DNA from: Paracoccus aeridis
Lineage (GTDB): Bacteria; Pseudomonadota; Alphaproteobacteria; Rhodobacterales; Rhodobacteraceae
DNA length: 64,000 nt
Assembly: GCF_004923205.2 (NCBI RefSeq)
Contig: NZ_SELD02000018.1
Coordinates: 1 to 64,000, forward strand
Direction of reading: 5' to 3'
Numbering within the stretch: the stretch's first letter is position 1; every line of letters starts with the position of its first letter. The position numbers and the translations under genes were made by a program. Shown here in pieces: positions 25,648 through 36,513 of the stretch. The notes beneath the pieces were generated by a model that saw nothing but the letters and a program-made list of their open reading frames with translations, did not search any database and was not told the origin of the DNA.

Positions 25648-27930
25648 ATGGACGAACGGCGGCAGGACACGGCCCGGCAGGCGGCGCTCGATTATCACGA
25701 GTTTCCGCGCCCGGGAAAGCTGGAAATCCGGGCGACGAAGCCGCTCGCGAACGGCCGCGACCTGAGCCGCGCCTATTCCCCCGGCGTGGCCGAGGCCTGC
25801 ATCGAGATCAGGGGCGACGCCGCGGCGGCTGCCCGCTACACCGCGCGCGGCAACCTCGTCGCCGTGGTCAGCAACGGGACGGCGGTGTTGGGGCTGGGGA
25901 ACATCGGCCCGCTCGCCTCGAAGCCGGTGATGGAGGGCAAGGCGGTCCTGTTCAAGAAGTTCGCCAACATCGACTGCTTCGACATCGAGGTGAACGAATC
26001 CGATCCCGAGCGCCTCGCCGCCATCGTCCGCGCGCTGGAGCCGACCTTCGGCGCGATCAACCTTGAAGACATCAAGGCGCCCGACTGCTTCATCGTGGAA
26101 AAGCTGTGCCGCGAGTCGATGAACATCCCCGTCTTCCACGACGACCAGCACGGGACGGCCATCGTGGTGGGCGCGGCGGCGACCAACGCGCTTCTGGTCG
26201 CGGGCAAGCGGTTCCAGGACATCAAGGTCGTGTCCACCGGCGGCGGCGCGGCGGGGATCGCCTGCCTCAACATGCTGCTGAAGCTGGGCGTCCGGCGCGA
26301 GAATGTCTGGCTGTGCGACATCCACGGCCTCGTCCACGAGGGCCGGGACATCGACATGAACCCCGAAAAGGCGGCGTTCGCCCAGGCCACCGACCTGCGC
26401 ACGCTCGACGACGTGATCGACGGCGCGGACCTGTTCCTCGGCCTGTCCGGCCCCGGCGTGCTGACGCCCGGGATGGTGGCGCGGATGGCGGGTCCGCCGA
26501 TCGTCTTCGCGCTCGCCAACCCGCAGCCCGAAATCATGCCCGAGGACGTGCGCGCCGCCCGCGCCGACGCGATCATCGCCACCGGCCGCAGCGACTTCCC
26601 GAACCAGGTCAACAACGTCCTCTGCTTTCCCTTCATCTTCCGCGGCGCGCTGGACGTCGGCGCGACCTGCATCAACGACGAGATGCAGATCGCCTGCGTC
26701 GAAGGGATCGCCGCGCTCGCCCGCGCCACGACCAGCGCCGAGGCCGCGGCGGCCTACAGCAGCGAACGGCTGAGCTTCGGGCCGGAGTACCTGATCCCCA
26801 AGCCGTTCGACCCGCGCCTGATCGGCGTGGTCGCGACCGCCGTCGCCCGCGCGGCGATGCAGTCGGGGGTGGCGGCGCGGCCCCTGGCCGATCTCGACGC
26901 CTACAAGCGCAGCCTCGACAACTCGGTCTTCCGCTCGGCCCTGATCATGCGCCCGGTGTTCGAGGCGGCGGCGACCGCCACCCGCCGGATCGTCTTCGCG
27001 GACGGAGAGGACGAGCGCGTCCTGCGCGCCGCCAACGCCATGCTGGAGGAAACGACCGAGGTGCCGATCCTCATCGGCCGCCCCGACGTGATCGCGACCC
27101 GCTGCGAACGCGCGGCCTTGCCGATCCGGCCCGAGACCGACTTCGAGATCGTGAACCCGGAAAGCGACTCGCGCTACCGGGACTACTGGGAAACCTACCA
27201 CCGGCTGATGGCGCGGCGCGGTGTCACGCCGGACGTGGCGCGGTCGATCATGCGGACCAACACCACCGCGATCGGCGCGATCATGGTTCACCGGAACGAG
27301 GCAGACAGCCTGATCTGCGGCGCGGTCGGGCAGTTCTCGTGGCATCTCGACTTCATCCGCCAGGTGCTGGGCCGCGACGGGCTGGACCCGGTGGGCGCGC
27401 TGTCGATGATGATCCTGCAGGACGAGCCGATCTTCATCGCCGACACGCAGGTGAACCACGATCCCACCCCGGAACAGGTCGCGGCGTCCGCCGTGGGCGC
27501 GGCGCGCCATGTCCGCCGCTTCGGGCTGACGCCCCGGATCGCGCTGTGCAGCCACTCGCAGTTCGGCAACCTCGACACCTATTCGGGCCGCAAGATGCGC
27601 GCGGCGCTGGCGCTGCTGGATGCGGCCCAGGTCGATTTCATCTACGAGGGAGAGATGCACGTGGACGCGGCACTCGACCCGTCGGTGCGGGAACGGATCT
27701 TCCCCGGCTCGCGGCTGGGCAACGACGCGGCGAACGTCCTCATCTTCGCAGGCTCCGACGCGGCGTCGGGGGTGCGCAACATTCTCAAGACCCGCGCCGA
27801 GGGGCTGGAGGTCGGGCCGATCCTGATGGGCATGGGCAACCGCGCCCATATCGTGACGCCCTCGATCACGACGCGGGGGCTTCTGAACATCTCGGCCCTC
27901 GCGGGCACCCCGGTCGCCCATTACGGCTGA
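25648..27930 (+). CDS. maeB: NADP-dependent malic enzyme with phosphotransacetylase-like domain
   Basis: This 760-residue enzyme decarboxylates malate to pyruvate. The malic enzyme part (about 1-430) shows [16 protein letters not shown], the catalytic-region [24 protein letters not shown] and the dinucleotide fold [17 protein letters not shown]. The C-terminal 330 residues are a phosphate acetyltransferase-like domain, usual in proteobacterial MaeB, where it regulates oligomer activity, often by acetyl-CoA; it generally lacks PTA activity. The ATG start follows a good promoter. Convergent with aroA. Confidence 0.95.
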   Translation: MDERRQDTARQAALDYHEFPRPGKLEIRATKPLANGRDLSRAYSPGVAEACIEIRGDAAAAARYTARGNLVAVVSNGTAVLGLGNIGPLASKPVMEGKAVLFKKFANIDCFDIEVNESDPERLAAIVRALEPTFGAINLEDIKAPDCFIVEKLCRESMNIPVFHDDQHGTAIVVGAAATNALLVAGKRFQDIKVVSTGGGAAGIACLNMLLKLGVRRENVWLCDIHGLVHEGRDIDMNPEKAAFAQATDLRTLDDVIDGADLFLGLSGPGVLTPGMVARMAGPPIVFALANPQPEIMPEDVRAARADAIIATGRSDFPNQVNNVLCFPFIFRGALDVGATCINDEMQIACVEGIAALARATTSAEAAAAYSSERLSFGPEYLIPKPFDPRLIGVVATAVARAAMQSGVAARPLADLDAYKRSLDNSVFRSALIMRPVFEAAATATRRIVFADGEDERVLRAANAMLEETTEVPILIGRPDVIATRCERAALPIRPETDFEIVNPESDSRYRDYWETYHRLMARRGVTPDVARSIMRTNTTAIGAIMVHRNEADSLICGAVGQFSWHLDFIRQVLGRDGLDPVGALSMMILQDEPIFIADTQVNHDPTPEQVAASAVGAARHVRRFGLTPRIALCSHSQFGNLDTYSGRKMRAALALLDAAQVDFIYEGEMHVDAALDPSVRERIFPGSRLGNDAANVLIFAGSDAASGVRNILKTRAEGLEVGPILMGMGNRAHIVTPSITTRGLLNISALAGTPVAHYG

Positions 27931-27978
27931 CCGGGGCGGTTCGAGGGCCGGTCCGGGGGGCCCGGGGGGCGGGCCGGC

Positions 27979-29310
27979 TCAGCCGATATCCGCCCCCAGT
28001 TCGCGCATCAGCGGCAGGAAGTCGGGGAAGCTGGTCGCGATCGGCCCCGCGTCGTCGACCGTCACGGGCGCGCGGGCGGCAAGGCCGAGGACCAGGAAGC
28101 TCATCGCGATGCGGTGGTCCAGATGGGTCCGGCAGGTCGCGCCGCCGGGCACCTCGGCCATCCCGTGAACGGTCAGGCTGTCGCGGGTTTCCTCGACCAC
28201 GACCCCGTTCGCCTCGAGGCCCCGCGCCATCGCGTCGATCCGGTCGCTTTCCTTGACCCGCAGCTCGGCCACGCCGTGCATGACCGTCGTGCCCTGGGCA
28301 AGCGCGGCCACGACCGACAGGATCGGAAACTCGTCGATCATGCTGGCGGCGCGCTCAGGCGGCACCTCGACCCCGCGCAGCGCCGAATGGCGCACGACGA
28401 GGTCCGCGACCGGCTCGCCCCCCTCCTCGCGCTCGTTCTGCCAGGTCAGGTCGGCGCCCATCTCGGCGAGCGTGACGTAGAACCCGTCGCGGGTCGGGTT
28501 GCGGCTGACCCCAGGCACCCGAAGCTCGGACCCGGGCACGATCAGCGCCGCCGCCACCGGGAACGCGGCCGAACTCGGGTCTCGCGGCACCGCCACCTCC
28601 TGCGGCCGCAACTCGGGCTGGCCCGTCAGGGTGATGACGCGGCCCTCCTCGGTGACCTCGGTGCAGATCGCCGCCCCGAAGCCCGCGAGCATCCGCTCGG
28701 TATGGTCGCGCGTGGGCTCCGCCTCGATCACCACGGTCTGCGCGGGCGCGTTCAGCCCGGCGAGCAGCACCGCCGACTTGATCTGCGCGCTTGCGACGGG
28801 CGTCCTGTAGCGCACCGGCACCGGATCAGCCGCCCCCCGGATCGTCACCGGCAGCAGCCCCCCCTCGCGCGCCGTCACCTCGGCACCGAACTGCCGCAGC
28901 GGATCGGTGATCCGCCCCATCGGCCGCCGCGAAAGGCTGGCGTCGCCGGAGAACGTCGCGACGATCGGCGTGGTCGCCATCGCCCCCATGATCAACCGGA
29001 CGCCGGTCCCCGAGTTGCCGCAGTCGATCACGCCGGACGGTTCGGCGAACCCGCCGACGCCCACGCCGTGCACCGACCAGCTGCCCTCGCTCACCCGTTC
29101 GACCTCGGCCCCGAAAGCCTGCATCGCACGCGCGGTGTCCAGCACGTCCTGCCCTTCGAGAAGCCCGGTGATCCGCGTCTCGCCGACCGCAAGCGCGCCC
29201 AGGATCAGCGCCCTGTGGCTGACCGACTTGTCGCCGGGCACCCGCGCCTCGCCCGTCAGGGGTCCGGTGCGGCAGGCGGTCAACATCATCGGTTCGGTGT
29301 CGTGCGGCAT
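27979..29310 (-). CDS. aroA: 3-phosphoshikimate 1-carboxyvinyltransferase (EPSP synthase)
   Basis: A 443-residue shikimate pathway enzyme joining shikimate-3-phosphate and PEP. Motifs are [16 protein letters not shown], the LxNSGTGxR family motif as [29 protein letters not shown], and the C-terminal [18 protein letters not shown] and [15 protein letters not shown]. The sequence LPVTIRG and the alanine at the GNSGT site cannot settle whether it is a class I or class II enzyme. It is transcribed toward maeB. Confidence 0.96.
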   Translation of the reverse strand: MPHDTEPMMLTACRTGPLTGEARVPGDKSVSHRALILGALAVGETRITGLLEGQDVLDTARAMQAFGAEVERVSEGSWSVHGVGVGGFAEPSGVIDCGNSGTGVRLIMGAMATTPIVATFSGDASLSRRPMGRITDPLRQFGAEVTAREGGLLPVTIRGAADPVPVRYRTPVASAQIKSAVLLAGLNAPAQTVVIEAEPTRDHTERMLAGFGAAICTEVTEEGRVITLTGQPELRPQEVAVPRDPSSAAFPVAAALIVPGSELRVPGVSRNPTRDGFYVTLAEMGADLTWQNEREEGGEPVADLVVRHSALRGVEVPPERAASMIDEFPILSVVAALAQGTTVMHGVAELRVKESDRIDAMARGLEANGVVVEETRDSLTVHGMAEVPGGATCRTHLDHRIAMSFLVLGLAARAPVTVDDAGPIATSFPDFLPLMRELGADIG

Positions 29311-29361
29311 GGCGGCTCCTCGTCTTTCGGCGCGACACTAGCGCGGGTCGGGGCGCCCTTC

Positions 29362-29401
29362 CATCTTCTGTCCCGAAATATCCCCGCCGGAGGCTCCCGC
29401 C
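29362..29401. repeat. Possible intergenic repeat of Rhodobacterales type
   Basis: The segment containing TTCTGTCCCGAAATATCCCC followed by GCCGGAGGCTCCC sits between aroA and trmB. It resembles a short AT-dipped motif that I associate with intergenic repeats in this group. Only one copy is present here, so the call rests on memory, not on repetition in this window. Confidence 0.25.
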
Positions 29402-29458
29402 CTGCAGTCGAATCCGCCGCCGGGTCGGCCGCCGGACCCTGCCGCCGGGCCCGCCGCC

Positions 29459-30154
29459 CTAGCGCCGGAACGTCGCGTAGTGCGGCACGCGGCCTTCGCG
29501 AAGGGCCTTCTGCTCGTAGCGGGTCGAATGCCAGTCGTCCCACGCCGCCGGCCCCTCGGCCACCAGCGCGAAGCCGGCCTTCGGCACCTCCTCCAGCGTC
29601 TGGCGCATGTAGTCGGGGATGTCGGTCGCGACGCGGAACTCGGCCCCAGGCGCCATCACCCGGTGCAGCGGCACCAGATGCTCGGGCGTGACGAAGCGGC
29701 GGCGGTGGTGGCGTGCCTTGGGCCACGGATCGGGATAGTTCAGGAACGCCCGCGCGATCGACGCGTCGGGCAGCACGTCCATCAGGTCGCGCGCGTCGCC
29801 GGGATGGACCGAGACGTTCGTCACTCCCGCCGCCCGGATCTTGCCCAGCAGCATCGCGACGCCGTTGATGAACGGCTCACAGCCGATGATGCCGATGTCG
29901 GGATAGCGGGCGGCCATCGCCACCATGTGCTCGCCCCCGCCGAAGCCGACCTCGAGCCACAGCGGCCGGTCGTCCCCGAAGATCGCGCGCGGATCGACCG
30001 GCGCGCGGTTCGGGTTCTCGTGGATCGTGATCCCGCGCGGGCGCAGGTCGCCCAGGTCCTCGGACAGGTAGCCCTTCTGGCTCTGCCGCAGGGTCTTGCC
30101 GTGACGGCGGCCGTAGAAGTTGCGGCGGGGCGGGGTCGGGTCGAACTCGGTCAT
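29459..30154 (-). CDS. trmB: tRNA (guanine-N7-)-methyltransferase
   Basis: This 231-residue SAM enzyme makes m7G46 in tRNA. The SAM site LEVGFGGGEHM, GCEPFINGVAMLL, FLNYPDPWPKARHHRRRF and the C-terminal DWHSTRYEQKAL match the family. The basic N-terminal segment before FYGRRHGKTLRQSQ is typical. A TAG stop closes the gene 45 bases before the next intergenic segment. It is on the same strand as rnj but upstream of aroA. Confidence 0.95.
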   Translation of the reverse strand: MTEFDPTPPRRNFYGRRHGKTLRQSQKGYLSEDLGDLRPRGITIHENPNRAPVDPRAIFGDDRPLWLEVGFGGGEHMVAMAARYPDIGIIGCEPFINGVAMLLGKIRAAGVTNVSVHPGDARDLMDVLPDASIARAFLNYPDPWPKARHHRRRFVTPEHLVPLHRVMAPGAEFRVATDIPDYMRQTLEEVPKAGFALVAEGPAAWDDWHSTRYEQKALREGRVPHYATFRR

Positions 30155-30218
30155 GGCCGGGCGATGCCGCGCGGCGGCGGGAAGGTCAAGTGGCCGCCCC
30201 GCCCACCCGCGCCCGCCG

Positions 30219-31892
30219 TCAGTCCGCGGCGAGACGGCTGATGATGACCTTTACCTCGGGCTTCTTGCCGATCTCGTCCATGGCGACGTTGCGGGTGATC
30301 CTGCGGATCGCCTCGTCCAGCTTCTTGTCGTCCATGACGGTGCGGGCATCGGCGCGGTCGAGGAACTCGGCCAGCTCGGATTCGAGATGCCTGACCAGCG
30401 GCACCCCGGCGCGGCCCTGCCCCGCCAGACCCATCGTTTCCACCCACGCGTCGGGCAGCGGCTCGTCGTTCTCGTCGATGATGATCGACACCGTCGCGTG
30501 CCCGTTCAGCGCCATGCGGATCCGGTCGCGGACGATCCCGTCCATCGCGCCGATCAGGACGGTCCCGTCCAGGTACAGCCGGCCCGTCGCCACGTCGTCC
30601 ACCACGCGCGGCGCCGGGCCGGTCAGGTCCAGCATCGTGCCGTTGGTGGCGATGGCGGTGGCGATCCCCTTCGCCTCGCCCAGCGAGGCGTGTTCGCGCA
30701 GGTGCATGTGCTCGCCATGCATCGGGATCAGGATCTCGGGCTTCAGCAGGTCGTGGACCGCCTGCAGGTCGGGGCGGTTCGCGTGGCCCGAGACGTGGTA
30801 GAACCCGTCGTCGGCGTCGAACACGTCCACGCCCCGGCGGCTGAGGTTGTTCATGATGCGGATCACCGGGCGCTCGTTCCCCGGGATCGTGCGGCTCGAG
30901 AACAGGAAGCTGTCGCCTTCCTTCAGCTCGATCCCCAGATAGCGGCCCATCGACAGCTGCATCGACGCGGCGCGGCGTTCGCCCTGGCTGCCGGTGACGA
31001 TCAGCATGACCTTGTTGCGCGGAAGCTCCGCTGCCTGTTCGGGGCCGATCACGTCGGGAAAGCTGGTCAGCACCCCGGTTTCGATCGCGGCCGTCACCAT
31101 CTTGCGCATCGCGCGGCCCAGCAGGCAGATCTGCCGGCCCGCGGCGATCCCTGCGTCGGCCAGCGTCTTCAGCCGCGCCACGTTCGACGCGAAGGTGGTC
31201 GCCACCACCATCTGCTTCTGCGCGACCACGAAGTCGAGAAGCGGGTTCGCCAGCATCGCCTCGGACCGGCCCGGGTTGGGGCTGAACACGTTGGTCGAAT
31301 CGCACGCGAGCACCTTCACCGGGCGTTCGTTCGCGATCTCGTGCCAGAGGATCGGGTCGAACGGCTCGCCCACCACCGGCGTTCCGTCCAGCTTGAAGTC
31401 GCCGGTGTGGACGATCCGGCCCGCCGGCGTGTCGATGACCAGCGCCGAGCTTTCGGGGATCGAGTGGCTCAGCGGCACGAACTGCACGTCGAAGGGGCCG
31501 GCGTGCACGATCTCGGGCCGGGCGGCGACGATGCGGAGCTGGTCTGTCGGCTGGCCCGCCTCCTCCATCTTCATGCGGGCGAGCGTGCCGGTGAAGCGGC
31601 GGGCGTAGACCGGCACCTTGAGGCGGCCGTACAGCAGCCCCAGCGCGCCCACGTGATCCTCGTGCCCGTGGGTGATGAAGATCGCCTCCAGCCGGTCGCG
31701 GTTGTCCTCGAGCCAGCCGGGATCGGCCATGATGAGGTCGATCCCCGGCGCGCTGTCCATGTCGCCGAAGGTGACGCCCAGATCGACCAGGATCAGGCGT
31801 TCCCGCCCCGGCTCGCCGTAGCCGTAGACATAGGCGTTCATGCCGATTTCGCCTGCGCCGCCTAGCGGCAGATAGATCAGGCGCTCAGCCAT
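30219..31892 (-). CDS. rnj: Ribonuclease J
   Basis: This 557-residue metallo-beta-lactamase/beta-CASP ribonuclease has 5'-exo and endonuclease activity in RNA maturation and decay. Motifs are LGGAGEIGMNAY, the zinc motif THGHEDHVGAL (HxHxDH), VHTGDFKLDG, and the beta-CASP elements GSQGERRAA and HVSGHANR. Alphaproteobacteria carry RNase J alongside RNase E. Its start overlaps the coaX stop by 8 bases, and it forms the tail of the nuoN-birA-coaX-rnj run. Confidence 0.94.
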   Translation of the reverse strand: MAERLIYLPLGGAGEIGMNAYVYGYGEPGRERLILVDLGVTFGDMDSAPGIDLIMADPGWLEDNRDRLEAIFITHGHEDHVGALGLLYGRLKVPVYARRFTGTLARMKMEEAGQPTDQLRIVAARPEIVHAGPFDVQFVPLSHSIPESSALVIDTPAGRIVHTGDFKLDGTPVVGEPFDPILWHEIANERPVKVLACDSTNVFSPNPGRSEAMLANPLLDFVVAQKQMVVATTFASNVARLKTLADAGIAAGRQICLLGRAMRKMVTAAIETGVLTSFPDVIGPEQAAELPRNKVMLIVTGSQGERRAASMQLSMGRYLGIELKEGDSFLFSSRTIPGNERPVIRIMNNLSRRGVDVFDADDGFYHVSGHANRPDLQAVHDLLKPEILIPMHGEHMHLREHASLGEAKGIATAIATNGTMLDLTGPAPRVVDDVATGRLYLDGTVLIGAMDGIVRDRIRMALNGHATVSIIIDENDEPLPDAWVETMGLAGQGRAGVPLVRHLESELAEFLDRADARTVMDDKKLDEAIRRITRNVAMDEIGKKPEVKVIISRLAAD

Positions 31893-32664
31893 TGCCCATC
31901 TCCTTGTTGTAATCGTGGATGAGCCGAAGCCCGTGCATCGTCAGATCGTCGTCCCAGCTGTGGAACAGCCCGTCCGCCTGGTCGAACAACGGGGCCAGCC
32001 CCCCGGTTGCAATCACCGTCATCCTGCGGCCGCGCTCGCCCTCGATCCGCGCGCAGATCTCGCGGACGACGCCGACATAGCCCCAGAACACGCCCGACTG
32101 GATGCAGGCAACGGTGTTCGTGCCGATCACCTGCTGCGGCTGCGTGACGTCCACGTGCGGCAGCGACGCCGCGCCCATGTGCAGCGCCTCGAGCGACAGG
32201 TTCACGCCGGGCGCGATCACCCCGCCGACATAGGCGCCGTCGGTGTCCACCACGTCGAAGGTCGTGGCGGTGCCGAAATCGACCACCGTCAGGTCGGGGC
32301 CGTAGCGGTCGAACGCGGCCCAGGTGTTCACCAGCCGGTCAGGCCCCACGGTCGTGCCCTCGTCCACGCGCGGCTGCACCGGCAGCAGGCAGTCGGGCTT
32401 GCCCACCACCAGCGGGCGCAGGTCGAAGTAGCGGTTGCAGAGGACGCGGAGGTTGAACACCACGCGCGGCACGGTCGAGCTGATGATGCAGCCGTCGATC
32501 GCCACCTCGAGCTTCCGGAGCGCGATCATCGACGACAGCCAGACGAAGTATTCGTCGGCGGTCCGCAGGTGATTGGTCGAGATGCGCCAGTGGCCGAGGA
32601 AGCTGTTCCCGTCCCAGATCGAAAAGACCGTGTTGGTGTTGCCGGTGTCGATGCACAGAAGCAT
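31885..32664 (-). CDS. coaX: Type III pantothenate kinase
   Basis: A 259-residue CoA-pathway kinase with acetate kinase-like fold. The phosphate loop DTGNTNTVFSIW is at the N terminus. VGPDRLVNTWAAFDRYG, VVDFGTATTFDVVD, GGVIAPGVNLSLEAL, and VIATGGLA match the ASKHA nucleotide sites. Type III kinases are not feedback-inhibited by CoA. One base separates its start from the birA stop. Confidence 0.95.
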   Translation of the reverse strand: MLLCIDTGNTNTVFSIWDGNSFLGHWRISTNHLRTADEYFVWLSSMIALRKLEVAIDGCIISSTVPRVVFNLRVLCNRYFDLRPLVVGKPDCLLPVQPRVDEGTTVGPDRLVNTWAAFDRYGPDLTVVDFGTATTFDVVDTDGAYVGGVIAPGVNLSLEALHMGAASLPHVDVTQPQQVIGTNTVACIQSGVFWGYVGVVREICARIEGERGRRMTVIATGGLAPLFDQADGLFHSWDDDLTMHGLRLIHDYNKEMGNG

Positions 32665-32665
32665 G

Positions 32666-33448
32666 TCAGGCGCCTTCCGCGAAGTAGACGTCGGCGGCGG
32701 GCACGACCTCGCGCCCCTCCGCGGTCGTCAGCACCAGCGCGCCCGACTCGTCGATTCCGTCGAAGCGACCGGTCCGGGTGCGGGGCCCGGTCCGGGCGGT
32801 GATCGTCTGGCCCAGCTTCGCGGCGCGCGCCATCCACGCGGCGCGGATGGGCGCGAAGCCGCCGCGCGCCAGTGTCGCCTGCCAGTCGGCGAAGGCCGGG
32901 GCGAGCAGGTCGAGGAAGTCGTCGGGCGAGACCGCGTGGCCGGTTTCCGACGCGACCGAGACGGGCGGCAGCGCGCCAAGTTCGACCTCGCCTGCGCCGG
33001 GTGCCGCGGCAAGGTTGACGCCGATCCCCACCGCCAGCAGGTCCACGCCCGCCGCGCCGCCCCCGCCGAGCCCTTCCAGCAGGATGCCGGACACCTTGCC
33101 GCCATTCAGCAGAACGTCGTTGGGCCACTTGATCGCGAGCCGCGCGGCAGGCCCGCAGGCCGCCGCCAGCGCGTCGTGGACGGCCAGCCCGGCGATGAAG
33201 CCCAGCCGCGCCGCGTCCTGCGCCTGCCCCGGGGACCGCATCACCAGCGTCGCCGCGAAGTTGCCGGCGGGCATCACCCATGTCCGCCCGCGCCGCCCGC
33301 GCCCGGCGGTCTGGTCCCGCGCCATGATCCACGCGGGGCCGCTGAGCGAAGGCGCCAGCCGCATCGCCTGCGCGTTCGTGCTGTCGATGCGGTCGAAGAC
33401 GTGGCGCGCCACGCCCGTCGGCCACGCCGCAGGGCGGGTGTCAGTCAA
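32666..33448 (-). CDS. birA: Biotin--[acetyl-CoA-carboxylase] ligase
   Basis: A 260-residue biotin protein ligase without the DNA-binding N domain, so it should not be a repressor. Motifs are [23 protein letters not shown] (the biotinyl-AMP loop) and [19 protein letters not shown], with the small C-terminal SH3-like domain ([12 protein letters not shown]). No ATG lies at the right place. The TTG at 33448, overlapping the nuoN stop by 8 bases, is the best start; an ATG at 33481 would extend it antisense-like into nuoN. Biotin ligase at the end of nuo operons is usual in this group. Confidence 0.92.
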   Translation of the reverse strand: MTDTRPAAWPTGVARHVFDRIDSTNAQAMRLAPSLSGPAWIMARDQTAGRGRRGRTWVMPAGNFAATLVMRSPGQAQDAARLGFIAGLAVHDALAAACGPAARLAIKWPNDVLLNGGKVSGILLEGLGGGGAAGVDLLAVGIGVNLAAAPGAGEVELGALPPVSVASETGHAVSPDDFLDLLAPAFADWQATLARGGFAPIRAAWMARAAKLGQTITARTGPRTRTGRFDGIDESGALVLTTAEGREVVPAADVYFAEGA

Positions 33449-34952
33449 CGTGGGCCGTCGCCACCGCGACCGGGTCCGCAACGGCGGGCTGGGCCGCCAC
33501 CAGCGCCGCCGCCGCGCGGCCCGCCGCGTCGTCCACGCCCAGCATGGTAACCGCGCCCAGCGTCATGATCGCGGCCGACCCGACCAGCGCCGCCCACTGG
33601 AACCCGCCCATCCGGGTGGTCAGCACGCCGTCGCGCGCGGTCCCGAAATACATGTAGTAGACGATCCGCAGGTAGTAGAAGGCGCCGATCACCGACGCGA
33701 TCACGCCCAGGACCGCAAGCCAGCCGAGGCCGGCATCGACCGCGGCCGACAGCACCGCGAACTTGGCGAAGAAGCCGAGGAACGGCGGCACGCCGGCAAG
33801 GCTGAACAGCAGGACCAGCATCGCCGCCGCCTTCAGCGGCTCGGTCCGCGCGAGCAGGTTCAGGTCGTCGAGGGCGGTCACGGCGCGGCCGTTGCGCTCC
33901 ATCGCCAGGATGAAGGCGAAGGCCCCCACGCCCATCACCGCATAGATCGCCATGTAGAGCAGCATCGCCTCGACCCCGACCACCGTGCCGGCGGCAAGCC
34001 CGACGAGCGCGAAGCCCATGTGCGAGATCGACGAATAGGCCATCAGTCGCTTGATGTCGCGCTGCCCGATCCCGGCAATCGAGCCGAGGAACATCGACAG
34101 CACCGCAAGCAGCGCGATGATCTGGGTCCAGTCGCCGACGACGTTGCCGAAGCCCGCGAACATCAGCCGCGCGAGCATCGCCATCGCCGCCACCTTGGGC
34201 GCGGTCGCGAAGAATGCGGTCACGGGGGTGGGCGAGCCTTCGTAGACGTCGGGCGTCCACATGTGGAACGGCACCGCGCTGACCTTGAAGGCAAGCCCCA
34301 CCAGCAGGAACACCATCCCGAACAGCAGCCCGATCGGAAGCTCGCCGCCGGACACCGCGCCCGCGATCGCGGCGAGGTTGGTCGTGCCGGAAAAGCCGTA
34401 GACCAGCGACGCGCCATAGAGCAGCATCCCCGAGCTGAGCGAGCCCAGCACGAAATACTTCAGCCCCGCCTCGGACGAACGGACGCTGTCGCGGCGCAGC
34501 GCCGCCACGACGTAGAGCGCGAGCGACTGCAGCTCCAGCCCCATGTAGAGCGTCAGCAGGTCGCCCGCCGACACCATCACCATCATGCCGATGACGGCGA
34601 GGACGACCAGCAGCGGCAGCTCGTACCGCATCATGCCGTGGCGAGTGAGGTAGTCGACGCTCATCCCCAGGACGGCGGCGGCGGACAGCAGGATCACGAT
34701 CTTGGCGAAACGGGCGAAGCCGTCGTCGATGAACATGCCAAAGAACGCCTGCCCGCCCGCGGCGGTGCCGAAGCCGCCGTGCCAGCCGCGGCCGATCGCG
34801 AAGGCGGCGACCAGCAGCGCGACGACGGTCAGCCACAGGATCGTCCGGCCCTGCGCGTCCTTGCCGGTGAACGATCCCAGCAGCAGCGCGACCAGCGTGA
34901 ACAGCGCCAGCGCCGCTTCCGGCATGATGGTCCAGAAATCAAGCGAGGTCAT
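33441..34952 (-). CDS. nuoN: NADH-quinone oxidoreductase subunit N
   Basis: A 503-residue antiporter-like membrane subunit of complex I, with about 14 helices. The conserved key lysine regions are in [24 protein letters not shown] and the [16 protein letters not shown] helix. It is the last of the 14 subunit genes and overlaps birA. It forms part of the proton-pumping membrane arm. Confidence 0.97.
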   Translation of the reverse strand: MTSLDFWTIMPEAALALFTLVALLLGSFTGKDAQGRTILWLTVVALLVAAFAIGRGWHGGFGTAAGGQAFFGMFIDDGFARFAKIVILLSAAAVLGMSVDYLTRHGMMRYELPLLVVLAVIGMMVMVSAGDLLTLYMGLELQSLALYVVAALRRDSVRSSEAGLKYFVLGSLSSGMLLYGASLVYGFSGTTNLAAIAGAVSGGELPIGLLFGMVFLLVGLAFKVSAVPFHMWTPDVYEGSPTPVTAFFATAPKVAAMAMLARLMFAGFGNVVGDWTQIIALLAVLSMFLGSIAGIGQRDIKRLMAYSSISHMGFALVGLAAGTVVGVEAMLLYMAIYAVMGVGAFAFILAMERNGRAVTALDDLNLLARTEPLKAAAMLVLLFSLAGVPPFLGFFAKFAVLSAAVDAGLGWLAVLGVIASVIGAFYYLRIVYYMYFGTARDGVLTTRMGGFQWAALVGSAAIMTLGAVTMLGVDDAAGRAAAALVAAQPAVADPVAVATAHVD

Positions 34953-34964
34953 GGCCGCGCCCCC

Positions 34965-36512
34965 TTAGTGGCCGGCCGTGGCCACGACCGCGACGGGCGC
35001 GGGCGCAGGCTGGCTGGCGTGATAGTCCTGAAGCAGCGCCGCGACGGCGGGCCGGGTGATGTCGGTGACGGCGCGCGGATAGACCCCCAGAAGCAGCGTC
35101 ATGGCGATCAGCGGGACGAAGATCCAGCGCTCGCGCGGGGACATCTCGCGCATGGACATGAGACTGCCCTTGATCAGGTCGCCAAGCGCCACGCGGCGAT
35201 AGAGCCACAGCGCATAGCCGGCCGAAAGGATCACGCCCGAGGTCGCGAACAGCGCGACCCAGGTGTTGACCCGGAAGGTGCCGAGCAGCGTCATGAACTC
35301 GCCCACGAAGCCGCTCGTGCCAGGCAGGCCCACGTTCGCCATGGTGAAGAACAGGAAGATCAGCGCATAGATCGGCATCCGGTTCACCAGCCCGCCATAG
35401 GCGTCGATCTCGCGCGTGTGGAGCTGGTCGTAGATCACGCCCACCAGCAGGAACAGCGCGCCCGACACGAAGCCGTGGCTGATCATCTGGAAGATCGCGC
35501 CGTCCACGCCCGCCTGGTTCGCCGCGAAGATCCCCATGGTGACGTAGCCCATGTGCGCGACCGAGGAATAGGCGATCAGCTTCTTCATGTCGGTCTGCAC
35601 CAGCGCGACGAGGCTCGTGTAGACGATGGCGATGGCCGACAGCCACAGGACCGCGGGCTGGGCGATGGCGGACGCCTCGGGGAACATCGGCAGGCTGAAG
35701 CGCAGGAAGCCGTAGCCGCCCATCTTCAGCAGGACCGCCGCCAGCAGAACCGAGGCGGCGGTCGGCGCCTGAACGTGCGCGTCGGGCAGCCAGGTGTGGA
35801 CCGGCCACATCGGCATCTTGACCGCGAAGCTCGCGAGGAACGCGAGGAACAGCAGCGTCTGCGTGCCGCCCAGCAGGTAGGTGCCGAACATGGGGATCGG
35901 CTCGCTCGGGAAGTCGAAGCCCATCAGCGCCGGGATGTCGGTCGTGCCCGCGAGCGAGACCATCGTGACCATCGCCACCAGCATCAGGACCGAGCCGAGG
36001 AAGGTGTAGAGGAAGAACTTGAACGTGGCGTAGATGCGGTTCGCCCCGCCCCAGATCCCGATGATGAGGAACATCGGGATCAGCCCGGCCTCGAAGAACA
36101 GGTAGAACAGGAACAGGTCCAGCGCGGTGAAGACGCCGATCATCAGCCCTTCCAGTACCAGGAAGGCGATCATGTAGTCCTTGACGCGGTCGGTGACGCG
36201 CCAGGTGGACAGGATCACCAGTGGCATCAGGAACGTCGTGAGCATCAGGAACAGGATCGAGATGCCGTCCACGCCCATCTTGTAGCGCAGGCCCATGATC
36301 CATGGCTGGTCCTCGACGAACTGGAAGCCGGTGTCGTTCGGATCGAACCCGGCCAGGACGAAGCACGACAGGATGAACGTGGCCGTGGTCGCGACCAGCG
36401 CCAACCAGCGGGCGTTCCGGGCCGCGGCCTCGTCCTCGCCGCGCAGGAACAGCGCGAGGATCAGCCCCGCCACGATCGGCAGGAAGGTGATGACGGACAG
36501 AAGGTTGGTCAT
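34965..36512 (-). CDS. nuoM: NADH-quinone oxidoreductase subunit M
   Basis: A 515-residue antiporter-like membrane subunit. The characteristic [25 protein letters not shown] segment and [16 protein letters not shown] carry the conserved charged residues of the proton channel. The gene starts 1 base after the nuoL stop and ends 12 bases before nuoN, consistent with tight co-expression. Confidence 0.97.
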   Translation of the reverse strand: MTNLLSVITFLPIVAGLILALFLRGEDEAAARNARWLALVATTATFILSCFVLAGFDPNDTGFQFVEDQPWIMGLRYKMGVDGISILFLMLTTFLMPLVILSTWRVTDRVKDYMIAFLVLEGLMIGVFTALDLFLFYLFFEAGLIPMFLIIGIWGGANRIYATFKFFLYTFLGSVLMLVAMVTMVSLAGTTDIPALMGFDFPSEPIPMFGTYLLGGTQTLLFLAFLASFAVKMPMWPVHTWLPDAHVQAPTAASVLLAAVLLKMGGYGFLRFSLPMFPEASAIAQPAVLWLSAIAIVYTSLVALVQTDMKKLIAYSSVAHMGYVTMGIFAANQAGVDGAIFQMISHGFVSGALFLLVGVIYDQLHTREIDAYGGLVNRMPIYALIFLFFTMANVGLPGTSGFVGEFMTLLGTFRVNTWVALFATSGVILSAGYALWLYRRVALGDLIKGSLMSMREMSPRERWIFVPLIAMTLLLGVYPRAVTDITRPAVAALLQDYHASQPAPAPVAVVATAGH

Positions 36513-36513
36513 A

